A stretch of 64,000 nucleotides of DNA, taken from positions 29,102,442-29,166,441 of the forward strand of contig NC_039367.1 in the NCBI RefSeq assembly GCF_003573695.1. Direction: 5' to 3'. How positions within the stretch are numbered: position 1 is the first letter of the stretch; every line of letters starts with the position of its first letter. Source of the DNA: Papaver somniferum (Eukaryota > Streptophyta > Magnoliopsida > Ranunculales > Papaveraceae). This document shows, in pieces, positions 23,474-36,560 of this stretch. Under the pieces are notes generated by a model. It saw nothing but the letters and a program-made list of their open reading frames with translations. It was not told the origin of the DNA and searched no databases. The position numbers and the translations under genes are program-made.

Positions 23474-26043
23474 TGGTGGTCCCGGGAAAGCGTGAAAATT
23501 AAGCGTAATAAAAACGGGCCTACAGTAATACCGCAAGTGCACGGTCGTCAGTTGTAGCTCGTGCAAGTACGGGTCGATCCACAGAGACTGGGTGTGTTTG
23601 GTAGTTTCTAACTATTTTGGGTTTCTAAATTGCTAATGGGCTTTGAGTACCAAAGGGTCTTGAATATCAATGGGCTTTGAATAACTTTGAAGCTTTTGCT
23701 TTCACAATAAGAGCAAGATGGGCTTTGATTAACTGTGAAGCAGTTTGGGCTTTTGGTCTTTTGAATTGCACTGGGCCTTGGGCTAACAGTGACTGTGAAT
23801 TGGGCTCAATGTCTTTTGATGTGAACTGGGCTTGGTAACAGTGAACTGGGCCTTAGCTTTTTGGAGTGAACTGAGCCTTGGGCTCAGTTGGCTGGGCCTT
23901 TAGATTAGCTAGGCTTTAGGTCTTAACCTGAACTGTGGTCTTAGATGAGCCAAGCTCAGTTGCAGCAGCAGCAGTGGCTTCAGCAGCAGTAGAAGCAGTG
24001 CACAGCAGCAGCAGAAGCAGTGCACAGCAGCAGCAGAAGGGGGAGAACAAGGCAGCAGAGCACTAGGCAGTGAATGCAGTAACAAGAACAGGAGAAACAA
24101 AAGAGAAGAAAGAGCAAATAGTGGCAGTGGAGAGTGATAGTGAAGAAAAGCAAAGGAAATGGCAGTGTAATAAACCAAGGCCTAAGCCAAGGGCAATGGC
24201 AGTGAGCAAATAAGAATAACATAACAGAGAAACAACACAACTGGGTTATGAATCCACCCTGTGACCTAGCCAGATAGTATAGTTCTAGGTTGAATTGAAC
24301 ATCCTATGCATACAAAAAGGGAATAGCAAGATAAACAGCTTGCTCAACTGATGTGCTCCTAGTATTGACTGTCTTTTGACAGTACAATCAATCACAAGCA
24401 CTAGTGAGCACTGAATTCTCCCATTGCTCAATCAAATCAGTGCACTAAGGCTTCTAACCTAACATTCCACTACCTAACAGTCCACTAAAGCTTCATCTGA
24501 GCCTCAGCAGTGAACTCAGAACATGAGAAAACAGATGGAACAACACATGATTAACAGGAACAACACAAAAACATCACATTAACAACAACATCAACAGGAT
24601 ATTAAAACAGGGAAAAGAATTAAACACATGAACATTGCATAAAACAGAACATGAACATTACACAAAACAGAACATGAATATATGCAGAACATCAAAGTTC
24701 TGGACACTGGCTATTCCAGCATAACCTTTACATCACACCCACAGTCCCCTTTTTATACCCAGACACCCAATTTGGGTTTTCCCCCAAATTACAGAATTAG
24801 GGTTCTTCCCCAAAAATATCCCTAATTTAAACAGTGGACCTAGGGTTTCGACAAATTAGGGGAGTGGTTTAATTACTTACCCTATTTCACTCACTCTCCT
24901 CCTCCCAATTCTCTCTCAACAGAATTAGGGTTCATATACAAAAAAAAATCCCCAAATTGACAGTAGACTAGGGTTTTGATTTTCGAGCTTACCAAACGTG
25001 ATAAGACGAGTCCGTCTTCAACCCATGCTTCTTCTCCCTTCTCTGCTCCTTCCCATGCCTTCAATTTCTCTTTCTAGCTCGAGCTATTGTACCAATTTCT
25101 TTCCTAGGGTTTTCTGAGAAAGAAAAGAAAAGAAATTGGTAGGATAGATGGCTAGAAGATGGTGGGAATGATTATAGTGGAGTTGGTGGTGGTGTTTAGG
25201 TGGCTATGGAGTAGGTGGTGGCGATGGCAGTGGCAGGGTGATGGTGGTGGTTCTGTAACAGGGATGGGTGAAGAAGAAAGAAAGAAAAGAAGAAGAAGTG
25301 GTCGATTTGGAGGTATAGGTATTAGGTTTTTAGAGTGTTGAGCGGCTTCATCAAATTTTGATGTTCTGTGACTCTGAGCTGCGGGATGCGAAGATGGTTG
25401 GTAGATCTAACGGTGAGATGAAAGATGAATCGATGCAACCGTTGGATTTTGAAACACAACGAAGTCAACGGTGTTAGATGATGTTAGGTACTGTAGTGTA
25501 GATCAGGAGTATCTAGTTTTGATGCACAGGCCTAGAAGCGATCGTTGGATTCAACTACAATCTAATCTGAAGGCTTGGAATTTATGCGCTGTGGTGTTTG
25601 GCAGAGACTTCAGATTTTGATGCTCTATGAATGAGCGACCGTAGGATGATGAGTTGGATCCAATCTGACGGCTGAGAATGGAGGCGGGTATGGATATAGA
25701 AAATGGGTTTGGGTAAGGGTTTTGGGCCTTGGGTATGCCAAGCCCATATCTTCTTTAAGAACAATTCTTCCTTCTTGAGCCCATTCCTAGCTTTTTTGAA
25801 CGTGCGCTCCATTCTTTTCGGCTTCCTTGCGTAATTCCTCCCGGCTTTTCACTACTTTTCTGCTCCGCAAATCATCCAGACTTTATTTGGTACCTAAAAA
25901 TGCAAAATTAATTAAGAAAAAATATTTATTCTTGAAAACAAGGAAAATACAGAATATTGGATAAAATGTAGAATTAATGCACAAAAGATGAGTTAAAATG
26001 CCAACAAAAAGGGATAAATATATACAATATTTGGCACTCATCA
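23474..26043 (-). repeat. 3' LTR of the Athila-like element
   Basis: It is 2570 bp, nearly identical to 30103-32671. It contains CAG-rich runs (23955-24035), an AAC-rich block (24540-24620) and, on the minus strand, a TATAAAAAGGGG box at 24757-24746. Confidence 0.9.
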
Positions 26044-26062
26044 AATACCCCCAAACCTGAAT
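26044..26062 (-). other. Polypurine tract of the Athila-like element
   Basis: Read on the minus strand, AGGTTTGGGGGTATT directly precedes the LTR start TGATGAGTGCC. It would prime plus-strand DNA synthesis. Confidence 0.65.
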
Positions 26063-26702
26063 TTTACTTGTCCTCAAGTAAAACAAAACTAAGGAAATCC
26101 TACCTATACCACTGTCGCTGGTCTCTCGAATGCATTTAGCGTATGCACTAAGCCTTTTAAACCACTAAGTGTCCCTAGTGGACGAGTTGAAGTCTCGTGA
26201 AGGTTTGCTTAGAACGTACCTACAAAGTTCTAGGTCAAAATATAAGCTCAGATTCCATCAAATGTGACATGTGCAAGTCAGTTTAAGCTCACAGCAAAAT
26301 GGAGATGTCAATCTAGCTATCAAAGGCACAATCCTAGCACTGATAACAAATAAAGACATGTGATAAGAGTGTAAAGTGTATCTACACATGTGTAAAGAAA
26401 GATCTGAAGTTATGACTACTAATCACCAAGAGATAGTTTCTCAGGCTAAGAACCAAGGTCGAAATCTAGCTAGCTGTCCGGACTTTACGAGAATTGTGAA
26501 TGAGTTGGAGGTATTTCACAATTACTCGCGTTGTACATCAATGGCATACACCCTCCTTGCTTATTACAATAAAACAACAAAATGACTCTTTACATGACTC
26601 TTATTTACATTGACTACTCTCTTTTATTTTTGGAACAAGAGAGGATGGAATTGATAAACACTTGAATTTTTTTTTATTTTTTTTTTTCTGAATATATACA
26701 TC

Positions 26703-26703
<1 letters not shown>

Positions 26704-26751
<48 letters not shown>
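26704..26751. repeat. Poly-T tract of 48 bases
   Basis: An uninterrupted run of 48 T (poly-A on the element's own strand) follows a shorter T-rich stretch at 26668-26690. It lies in the 3' untranslated interior of the Athila-like element. Its exact length is likely to be unreliable in an assembly. Confidence 0.9.
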
Positions 26752-26752
<1 letters not shown>

Positions 26753-27475
26753 AATAAGGAAACACTTTTGATACAAATACAAAAGGAAACAAAAGATTAC
26801 ATGACACTTTGCAAGAGGTAGCCCTTTTTGATGCACCCAGTTAAATTCGATGGTTGTTTTTCTTAATGTAACCTCCACCGTCTATCCCAACCAACCAAAG
26901 AACAAGCTAGTCAAGTTTCGTTCAGTATTCTAAAGTGATTGGCAATCGTAACTTCCTATCAAACACCTTGAAGATCGAGGCTATACATGTATTGGTAGAT
27001 CGTGCGCGTGCAAATTTCTTATCACTATGTGAATTGTGCTAGAATCAGGGTGCCTAAATATCTAGACTAAGACTCCTAATAATTACATATTTGCACAAGA
27101 GTCAACATTTCAAGGTAAATGAGCTCCATTTTTATGATTTTTCATTTTTTAATTTTTTTGAATTTTTTTTTCGATTTTTTCAAAAGAAGAAGGAGTCCGT
27201 TTTCAATTATAGCATATTATCATGGTATCTACTTTTCACCCCCAAACCTAAACTAAACATTGTCCTCAATGTTTCAAAATATGAATAAAATTATAATACA
27301 ACATATGAAGAGGATCATGTTGAGTAGAGAAAAAGGAAAGAGAATACCCGATTTCGGCGAAAGCAAGATTAGACTCCGTTATTCAAGGAAAAAAATCCAA
27401 CATATTTCAGCCGAGATCATATTGGATTAGCAAAATATATACAAAATGAACAAAAGGGGTTTTAAGAAATTTTAT

Positions 27476-29194
27476 CTACTGGATTATATACAAAAATTCA
27501 CCATACACTAACAATCTAAAGAGTTGAGGATCAACCCAAAAGACAAAGTGTAGAGGTTTCAACAGCTTCACACAAATATAACAGGAAAGAAACGTAAGTG
27601 AAACTGTGAAACAAAATGAGCTACCCCCAAACCTGGATTTTTCAACGGATAAAATTTTGGAAACAAAATCTCGCAGTTTTGGGGGTTCATCATGCACAAG
27701 GTCTAGCTCAAAGTGAACTGTGCTAGGGACGGGAAAACATGCTAATTCCAACTGTGGTTCCTCAAATGTATTATACTTAGAAGCAAAATAGTCCAAGAGG
27801 ACTTGGGAAGCACACAGTTCCAAACCTAGATTAGGGACTCTCAGAAAAATCGGTTTGACAATATGGGTACAAACCAAATCTAGGTTGGGTGGAAGGCCAT
27901 CAGATTGTGACTTATGTAGGAAGATAGGCACATCATTATTAATCACATCAACATCTCCTAAGTCTTCTACACGTGTCACAACATGCTCACAATCATCAAA
28001 CAAATTGGCAAGATCACAATCAGAGTCATCAACATCATCAACAAATTTATTCTCATGCATCGGCAAATCAGGAGAAATATCACAATGTGACCTAGGTAGA
28101 GAATCAGACACATCAAATATATTTTCATGCATATTAGCATTAGTATCTACAGAAGATTCAACTATTCATATGTCATGCTCATCTTCACAGAATAATTATA
28201 CGAATCCCATGTCAATATCAAAATCATATGAATTACAATGAGTATTAGAAAAAACAACATTCATGAAGGTCGAGGGTGAGAAGCCATATGTTATTGAACC
28301 AACAGGTTCCACAATATTTTCATGTTCTTCTAACATATCATCATAATTATCATAATCATCATCATGGTAGCATGCATATTGGTCCTCATTAACAGTGGTG
28401 GTGTCATTAGTCGATTCATGTTCCTCTAAATTAGGTTCATATTCAACATTATTTACATGAATGGGACTAGACACTTCATTAGGGACAACATACACTTCCT
28501 CATGAATTTCCTCCTTTTGTAGGTGAAGCAAAATCTGATCTAAATATGCATGAATTCGTGATGTAGATCTATCATAGTCTTGCTTACTGAGTCTTAAAGC
28601 TTCTGTGGTGGAGTCTAAATTCATGGGAGTACAAAATTCTTCATGTTCAAATTGTGGTGAATGGTACATGTGTGCATGGTCATTAGGGTTTACAAAATAT
28701 TGATCGCAACCCTCAAAGGATTGATTATGGTCCCAATGACTACCATTCTCACAATTTATGGGCATTTCATACCTTGGATTTTCTCTAGATTGCCTAAAAT
28801 TATGCAAAATATGACAATTCTCAACAGGGTGGTCTAAACTACCACATGCAGGACATGCATAGATTTCAGGTTGCCTAAGAAAATTAGATGTGACAGATTC
28901 CTCATGTGATTGCATTTCTAAAGCTGTGATTCGAGCTTCTATTTGATCCATAAGTGATGATTGTGTGAGTGAGGCTCTAGCAGAATGTTCATTTTCACGT
29001 TGCGATGAATGATGCATGTATGAATAGTCATTAGGGTTCATGTATTGAGGCTCGGGACTTTGAAAATGTCCATTATAATTCCTATAACTATTGACATCAT
29101 GGAATGGGGGAGGATCACAATGTGAATTTGGCCCGTAAGCAAGTTCTCTAAGTGTTTTGTTTCCATCCCCAGGAGCAGACCAAAATCCAGACAT
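27476..29194 (-). pseudogene. Gag-like protein of the Athila-like element
   Basis: ATG at 29194 (MSGFWSAPGDGNKTL) opens a 332-codon frame to TAA 28196-28198. A TGA follows in the same frame near 28166, then 218 more open codons to 27476, so the original product was about 570 residues. A CCHC zinc knuckle CPACGSLDHPVENC (CX2CX4HX4C, residues about 113-126) supports nucleic-acid binding by a Gag protein. The middle is Asn/Tyr/His-rich and acidic. The C-terminal part has a hydrophobic stretch (SFCFTVSLTFLSCYICVKLL) followed by WVDPQLFRLLVYG. No enzymatic domain is present. The two stops may be recent, since the LTRs are nearly identical. Region 26063-27475 downstream has no gene; a CATTGAGGACAATG-like motif lies near 27258. 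Confidence 0.75.
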
Positions 29195-30078
29195 GATTGG
29201 TTCAAAAGCTAAGTAACTATGTTACAAAGCCCAAAATTTGGTTTTTAAAGGGTTTGGATTTTTGGGAAAAATTTGGTTTTGGTGGGAGACATTTTTTTTC
29301 GTTTTTTTTTTTAAATTTTGGTTTTAGACTTTAAGGATAAAGCCTATTTGGGAATTTGGTTTAAATGGGAGCAATTTTTGGTTTTTTAAAATTTGGGAGC
29401 AAGTTTGGTTTTAATGGGATAAAGAAGAAAAAATTTGGTTGTTAAAATGGGAGCAAGTAAAATTTGGTTTTCGAATGGGAGAAAAGTAATTTTTTTTTTT
29501 TTTTTTTTTAAAAAAGAAAATACAATTTGGTTTTTGAATGGGAGCAAGCCCACTGTTGGTTTTGTGTTTGCTTTGGCTCAGCTGGTTTGAAAACGTTTGG
29601 TGAAACTGAGTCCAAAATCTCGGCCTAGAATTTGGGTACTCGGCCCACTAACGAGTTAACCTAGCGTGATCGGTTACAAGCTCAGCTGGGTTTAAAAACC
29701 CAGAATACAAAATACAAGTCCAAATTAAACAAGCTCACAAAAATTAAATACAAGCCCACAAATTAAACAAACAAGCCCACAAAAATTAATTACAAACCAA
29801 CAGAAAATAAAAAGCCCAAAAATTGGCTTTAATATTACAAGCCCACAATTCGGGTTCTCTGAATGGGTTTACCTTTTTAGCACAGCCCAGCTGCTCTGAT
29901 ATTGTTGCAAAAACCCAGTTGGGCTTTGGTTATTTTCCTTGGTGGCGTCCCAGCAGAGGAAAAACAGGTTCAGAACAGCAGGTCCAACAACAAATGAAGT
30001 GAAGCAGATGCAGATGCAAATGTTATGCAGTGAAATGCAAAAATAGCTAATAAAACTACAAGAAAAACACAGCACCAA

Positions 30079-30096
30079 TCCCCGGCAACGGCGCCA
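30079..30096 (-). other. Primer-binding site, tRNA-Asp type
   Basis: The plus strand shows TCCCCGGCAACGGCGCCA, which is the 3' end of plant tRNA-Asp (from memory). The minus strand therefore carries the complementary primer site, six bases inside the 5' LTR. This primer is typical of Athila elements. Confidence 0.8.
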
Positions 30097-30102
30097 AAAA
30101 CT

Positions 30103-32671
30103 TGGTGGGCCCGGGAAAGCGTGAAAATTAAGCGTAATAAAAACGGGCCTACAGTAATACCGCAAGTGCACGGTCGTCAGTTGTAGCTCGTGCAAGTACG
30201 GGTCGATCCACAGAGACTGGGTGTGTTTTGTAGTTTCTAACTATTTTGGGTTTCTAAATTGCTAATGGGCTTTGAGTACCAAAGGGTCTTGAATATCAAT
30301 GGGCTTTGAATAACTTTGAAGCTTTTGCTTTCACAATAAGAGCAAGATGGGCTTTGATTAACTGTGAAGCAGTTTGGGCTTTTGGTCTTTTGAATTGCAC
30401 TGGGCCTTGGGCTAACAGTGACTGTGAATTGGGCTCAATGTCTTTTGATGTGAACTGGGCTTGGTAACAGTGAACTGGGCCTTAGCTTTTTGGAGTGAAC
30501 TGAGCCTTGGGCTCAGTTGGCTGGGCCTTTAGATTAGCTAGGCTTTAGGTCTTAACCTGAACTGTGGTCTTAGCTGAGCCAAGCTCAGTTGCAGCAGCAG
30601 CAGTGGCTTCAGCAGCAGTAGAAGCAGTGCACAGCAGCAGCAGAAGCAGTGCACAGCAGCAGCAGAAGGGGGAGAACAAGGCAGCAGAGCACTAGGCAGT
30701 GAATGCAGTAACAAGAACAGGGGAAACAAAAGAGAAGAAAGAGCAAATAGTGGCAGTGGAGAGTGATAGTGAAGAAAAGCAAAGGAAATGGCAGTGTAAT
30801 AAACCAAGGCCTAAGCCAAGGGCAATAGCAGTGAGCAAATAAGAATAACATAACAGAGAAACAACACAACTGGGTTATGAATCCACCCTGTGACCTAGCC
30901 AGATAGTATAGTTCTAGGTTGAATTGAACATCCTATGCATACAAAAAGGGAATAGCAAGATAAACAGCTTGCTCAACTGATGTGCTCCTAGTATTGACTG
31001 TCTTTTGACAGTACAATCAATCACAAGCACTAGTGAGCACTGAATTCTCCCATTGCTCAATCAAATCAGTGCACTAAGGCTTCTAACCTAACATTCCACT
31101 ACCTAACAGTCCACTAAAGCTTCATCTGAGCCTCAGCAATGAACTCAGAACATGAGAAAACAGATGGAACAACACATGATTAACAGGAACAACACAAAAA
31201 CATCACATTAACAACAACATCAACAGGATATTAAAACAGGGAAAAGAATTAAACACATGAACATTACATAAAACAGAACATGAACATTACACAAAACAGA
31301 ACATGAATATATGCAGAACATCAAAGTTCTGGACACTGGCTATTCCAGCATAACCTTTACATCACACCCACAGTCCCCTTTTTATACCCAGACACCCAAT
31401 TTGGGTTTTCCCCCAAATTACAGAATTAGGGTTCTTCCCCAAAAATATCCCTAATTTAAACAGTGGACCTAGGGTTTCGACAAATTAGGGGAGTGGTTTA
31501 ATTACTTACCCTATTTCACTCACTCTCCTCCTCCCAATTCTCTCTCAACAGAATTAGGGTTCATATACAAAAAAAATCCCCAAATTGACAGTAGACTAGG
31601 GTTTTGATTTTCGAGCTTACCAAACGTGATAAGACGAGTCCGTCTTCAACCCATGCTTCTTCTCCCTTCTCTGCTCCTTCCCATGCCTTCAATTTCTCTT
31701 TCTAGCTCGAGCTATTGTACCAATTTCTTTCTTAGGGTTTTCTGAGAAAGAAAAGAAAAGAAATTGGTAGGATAGATGGCTAGAAGATGGGGGGAATGAT
31801 TATAGTGGAGTTGGTGGTGGTGTTTAGGTGGCTATGGAGTAGGTGGTGGCGATGGCAGTGGCAGGGTGATGGTGGTGGTTCTGCAACAGGGATGGGTGAA
31901 GAAGAAAGAAAGAAAAGAAGAAGAAGTGGTCGATTTTGAGGTATAGGTATTAGGTTTTTAGAGTGTTGAGCGGCTTCATCAAATTTTGATGTTCTGTGAC
32001 TCTGAGCTGCGGGATGCGAAGATGGTTGGTAGATCTAACGGTGAGATGAGAGATGAATCGATGCAACCGTTGGATTTTGAAACACAACGAAGTCAACGGT
32101 GTTAGATGATGTTAGGTACTGTAGTGTAGATCGGGAGTATCTAGTTTTGATGCACATGCCTAGAAGAGATCGTTGGATTCAACTACAATCTAATCTGAAG
32201 GCTTGGAATTTATGCGCTGTGGTGTTTGGCAGAGACTTCATATTTTGATGCTCTATGAATGAGCGACCGTAGGATGATGAGTTGGATCCAATCTGACGGC
32301 TGAGAATGGAGGCGGGTATGGATATAGAAAATGGGTTTGGGTAAGGGTTTTGGGCCTTGGGTATGCCAAGCCCATATCTTCTTTAAGAACAATTCTTCCT
32401 TCTTGAGCCCATTCCTAGCTTTTTTGAACGTGCGCTCCATTCTTTTCGGCTTCCTTGCGTAATTCCTCCCGGCTTTTCACTACTTTTCTGCTCCGCAAAT
32501 CATCCAGAATTTATTTGGTACCTAAAAATGCAAAATTAATTAAGAAAAAATATTTATTCTTGAAAACAAGGAAAATACAGAATATGGGATAAAATGTAGA
32601 ATTAATGCACAAAAGATGAGTTAAAATGCCAACAAAAAGGGATAAATATATACAATATTTGGCACTCATCA
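30103..32671 (-). repeat. 5' LTR of the Athila-like element
   Basis: It is 2569 bp and about 99% identical to 23474-26043. The minus-strand TATA box TATAAAAAGG is at 31386-31377. The small open frames inside it are duplicated in both LTRs and are not credible genes. Confidence 0.9.
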
Positions 32672-35600
32672 TCAAGTTTTTCATTTGCAACGCGAAGTTG
32701 TCCCTCGAGTTCTGAAAAAGACAACACCAGGGAGTTAGCACAGAAAAGACACAATCACACTCGATGGAATAGGGTTATACCTTCGACACAAGCCGAAGCT
32801 TCTTCATACTCATTAACAACCGCATCTCGCGCTTCATCAAGATGATCATATTCCGCGGATAATTTCTTATAATCTAGTTGAAGGTTGGTGAGAGTAAATT
32901 GACTGGCATCTAATTCTACCTGCTTCATGGAATCCATGTGACGAAGGTGGTCGACTTATTTGTTTATCTCTGATACCCCCTTGGTCAATCTGTACATACA
33001 CACTTCAAGATTCCTCTCATACTCAGCCTGACGAGCTACTTCAACGCGGGACGCGGCAAGGGCCTTTCTTAGAGCATTGGCTTCGGCACGGGCATTGTCC
33101 CTTTCTCTGATCAGACACCGCGCACTATCCTCCACTCCTGGAAAAGGGAGGGATCGAGCCTTTTGTAATTCCTCTTCCAGAAGTTGTATCCTAGACTCCA
33201 ACAAAGAAGTACGCTCACGGGATTCCCGCAGACTATCACGTGTCCAAAGCAGCGTACCATTAAATAAAGCACGGTCATGGTTATACAGATTTTGCATGTC
33301 GACCATCTGAACATGCCTTGCGCGCCATACCTCAGCCCGAGCATCCCATTTCTTGGCTTCACTTTTAATTTTCTGAACAAGTTCTTTAACACAAGATTTC
33401 TGCCGTGCCCTTTCGTTTCGAAGCCATATCAGCTCGGGGACACCACCCACTGGAGATAGGGTGGGGAGACTCAGACAGAACAACTAAGAAATAGAGGAAT
33501 GACGACACACTGCGAAGGAAAAAGAGAAAAAAAAAAGAACCAAACCTGTGAAAGCTGAAAATTGGCCGCGAGTTTGCTCTAGCTCAGCGCGAACAACAAC
33601 TAGCTCTGAACGAAGACTGGCCTCCACTTCACCCAGCTTTTCTTTCTCCTTGAGGCTTTTCTTCAGCTCTTCTATTTCCACCTCAGCCGCAGATAATTCC
33701 TTTTCTCTGTGACGAAGCTTAGCCTCGAGCTTCAGAGATTTTGCTTTGAAGAACTAATACAGAACGTGTTACAATGCTCACTCCTCATCATCTACACATC
33801 AAGACGAAAAACATTATTTCACCGAAGAATTGGATCGTCACGTAGAAGTACGTACGAAAATTTACCTCCAAGACACGCTGCTGAGGAAAGCCATATTGAT
33901 ACCCGTCGGCTATGGCCATCATATCTGCAACGGAAGTAGGAGGCTCCGACACAAGGGTAGCTTCGTGAACACTCAAATTTCTTCCCCAGGCCTCAGACAC
34001 CCGCGCCTTGGAAGACATTTCCATCATACGACGGGTATACGCATCAGAATCCTTTTCACCAGCAACAACAGGGGCGGGATGAGGGACAAATAGCAGATTC
34101 TTTTCCTTGAGCCAATCCATTATGGCGTCCTCACCCTCATATGTCGGCGAATGAGGGAGATCCGCAGCAGGCGAATCAATCACCGACTTCCCCTTTTCTG
34201 ACACGGCCCCATCAACAAAAATGTCGGCATCCACATGCGCACCATGCTCCTCCGCGCCACCATCTTGAACAGCAGCATCTCCGTTACTAGCACCCCCGAG
34301 GACATCCCAATCATCATTGGGGGACAGTAGAGAGAAGTCCTCAGGAAAATCGAGGGCTTCATCCATAAACTCCCCTGTAGAATACAACCGATCAAAAGAA
34401 AACTCTTGAGAAAGGGTGGGGAGAGTCTCCGTGGCATCCCCAACAGGGACAGAAATATCACCAATAACACCGTCATCAGCTACCACGGCGTTGTTTCTCC
34501 CTTCATCACCATCTTGACCCACACAGACCTCTTCTTCAACATTGATAGGGGAAGTACCAGTACGTTCCTCCCCATCTGTAATCTCCTCATCCTCAGCAAA
34601 CTCTTCGTTCACCGGACTTGTAACTTCTTCATGGGCCTCAGCCTCACCCATCACAATGGTAGAAGACTGCTTCGGCTTAATCTTTTTCTTCTTCGACACC
34701 TGAAAACCAAAAAGAATTATTTTTCCCGAACAGTTGAATTTCTAAAGAAGGAGAAGCGCAGCTAGAATCCGCGTACCTGAGCAGTCGAGGCACTCCTCGG
34801 TGGAAGTATAGCACCAGAACCTTCCTCCTCGTCTCCCTCACAACGTCAAGGGCATAAGGAAAATTCATACCTGCGAAGTTTAAACGCCAGGGACAGAAAT
34901 CTCCATAACGAGCAGGAGGAGATTCACGCGGCTTGCTACTCTCAGTAGGACGCCAACCGCGGGGACCAGGGATCCAACCGTACGCCCATGGACCAACCAC
35001 TTCGATAACGGTAGCGTGCCACTCGTAGTCATGGTCGCGCTTGATCCTCTCGCGGGCCGGGAAAAGTTTCCGCTGACTAGACCCCTCCGTGCCGGGAACA
35101 TACTTCAGCTTGGCATCGCTGACCTCATTTAACAAACGAATTTCGCCCCGAGGAGCAGCGAGATTCCGGAGGCTGACACTCCACGGCTTACGGTTCCTAC
35201 TGTTGACGTAATCACCGAAGGAGTTATTGAAATTCTCAGGAGTATACCATTCCTTCTCCGCGGGATTGGGAACGTAACAAGTCATTGTCGTCTCCCCTTA
35301 CTCCGCAGATAGCATTCCTTCAGGGCGCGGAGATAATTCCCCGATAGTTGCGATACAGAACGGCTGTGAGTATTGGTGGAAGAGCCTTCACGACTAGCAA
35401 GCACATCATAGTAGAAGGAATCACCTGACTTGTACAACGGCAGCATAAGACCAGCTTCGAACGCACCAACCGTGGTCAACAAATGAAATTCATCGAACTC
35501 ATACTTTGAGATAAGCTCATAAGTAATATCATCCTCAGGGGCATAGAAACGAACCTCGAAGGCTTGAAGCTCATGCTTTTCCTTGAAAATTCGAGATCAA

Positions 35601-36439
35601 TATGCTTGAACGTTACTTTTTTCTTGCTGACCGAAACGCTGCGTATCAATGGGGCAGCCTCATCCTCCTCGGCGGGACCGGATGAACCAATGAACGCCTC
35701 GGAAGCCTTTCTCTTCAAAGAAGGATTTTTTGAAGATTCAGCCCTCGGAACAACCTTTGTATTCTTCCCTTTAAAAGAAGTTATAGGGGGGGCGGCAGAA
35801 TGCTCGGGCACTACAGAACGTAGAGGAGGAACATCAAAAGCGACAGCACGAGTGCTGCGTACTCCTAATCATCACGAGGACGAGACACCGCGCGATCAAA
35901 GACTTTTCGAGCCCCAGAAGGATTTGTCGAAGGAACCTCTTCCCTAGAAGATGAGGCCTTCGCCCCAGAAGAAACTCGACTTCTACGAACATCATCTTGA
36001 GACTCTCTACGCGGAGGAGATCTCGATAGACCAGAACCAGGAGTCTGATAAGGAAGCCGCGGACGGTCAGACATGGCTGCGAAAAGATTAATCATAAACA
36101 AGTCAAAAACAAACTCAAGGACATTACCAACGATCAAAAAAACCACATAAATAGAAATCCACACACGATAACGCAGAAACCCTAAAATTAGCATACATGA
36201 TCGAAATTCCATAAAATCCCTACCCTAACAATGGCCTCCTTGTTTTAAGATGAAGAACAGGGGCAAACTAGCATGCAAGCATTGAAAGAACTTATTCATC
36301 ACAAACAAGGAACAACAGTAGCAGAAAATTTACAAATCAACATAGCGTAAAACCATGGAAACAAAGAAAAGAAAAACTTACCAGCAAAAACAGCAACAGA
36401 AAGAACAAATCAGAAATAAAGAGGAGGCAGGCGTGATTA

Positions 36440-36560
36440 ATGCTCAGTGGAAAGAATTTAAAGGCTGAAGAATGAAGACTGACAGAGAATTTAAGGGCTG
36501 AAGAATGAAGACTGACAGAGAATTTATGGGCTGAAGAACGAAGAATTAAAATCGAGAGAA
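36440..36560. repeat. 33-bp tandem repeat, about three copies
   Basis: The unit AATTTAAGGGCTGAAGAATG, then AAGACTGACAGAG, is repeated almost exactly twice with a degenerate third copy. It lies upstream of the start of the antisense gene, in the Tat element between that gene and the 3' LTR. Confidence 0.75.

Larger units (their letters stand above)
23474..32671 (-). mobile_element. Young non-autonomous Athila-like LTR element with GAG only
   Basis: Two direct LTRs of about 2570 bp (23474-26043 and 30103-32671) are flanked by the exact target duplication TCAAG (23469-23473 and 32672-32676). On the minus strand the element starts TGATGAGTGCC and ends GGACCACCA. A tRNA-Asp-type primer site lies inside the right LTR and a purine-rich tract beside the left LTR, so it is transcribed leftwards. 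The 4.06-kb interior encodes only a gag-like protein. No protease, RT or integrase is found, which matches the class called TR-GAG or LARD-like. By eye the LTRs differ at about 20 positions (under 1%), so insertion is recent and later than that of the host Tat element. Confidence 0.88.
23102..36074 (-). pseudogene. Antisense multi-exon coiled-coil gene of the Tat element
   Basis: The gene starts at ATG 36074 (MSDRPRLPYQTPG) and ends at TAG 23102-23104. Its N-terminus is basic and disordered. A conserved block (ISKYEFDEFHL, LTTVGAFEAGLMLPLY near 35470-35400, YVPNPAEKEWYTPENF near 35260, VIEVVGPWAYGWIPGP near 34990) resembles the 'putative gypsy-type transposon' domain (PF04195 type). An acidic linker and long coiled coils follow (EIEELKKSLKEKEKLGEVEA, LLESRIQLLEEELQKARSL, LDYKKLSAEYDHLDEARDAV). 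GT...AG introns are visible, for example a donor AAG|GTATAAC near 32780 and an acceptor TTTTTCAG near 32713. Frameshifts near 35866, 35590 and 35283 damage it. The 9.2-kb element at 23474-32671 lies inside the last exon; the frame continues on both sides. Such antisense ORFs are known in Tat elements; their role is unknown. Confidence 0.75.

Noticed and set aside
23909..24240. Hydrophobic Leu/Cys-rich frames in the LTRs (also at 30538-30869)
   Set aside because: Products of GCA/CAG repeats in the LTR, duplicated in both LTRs, without start context or conservation.
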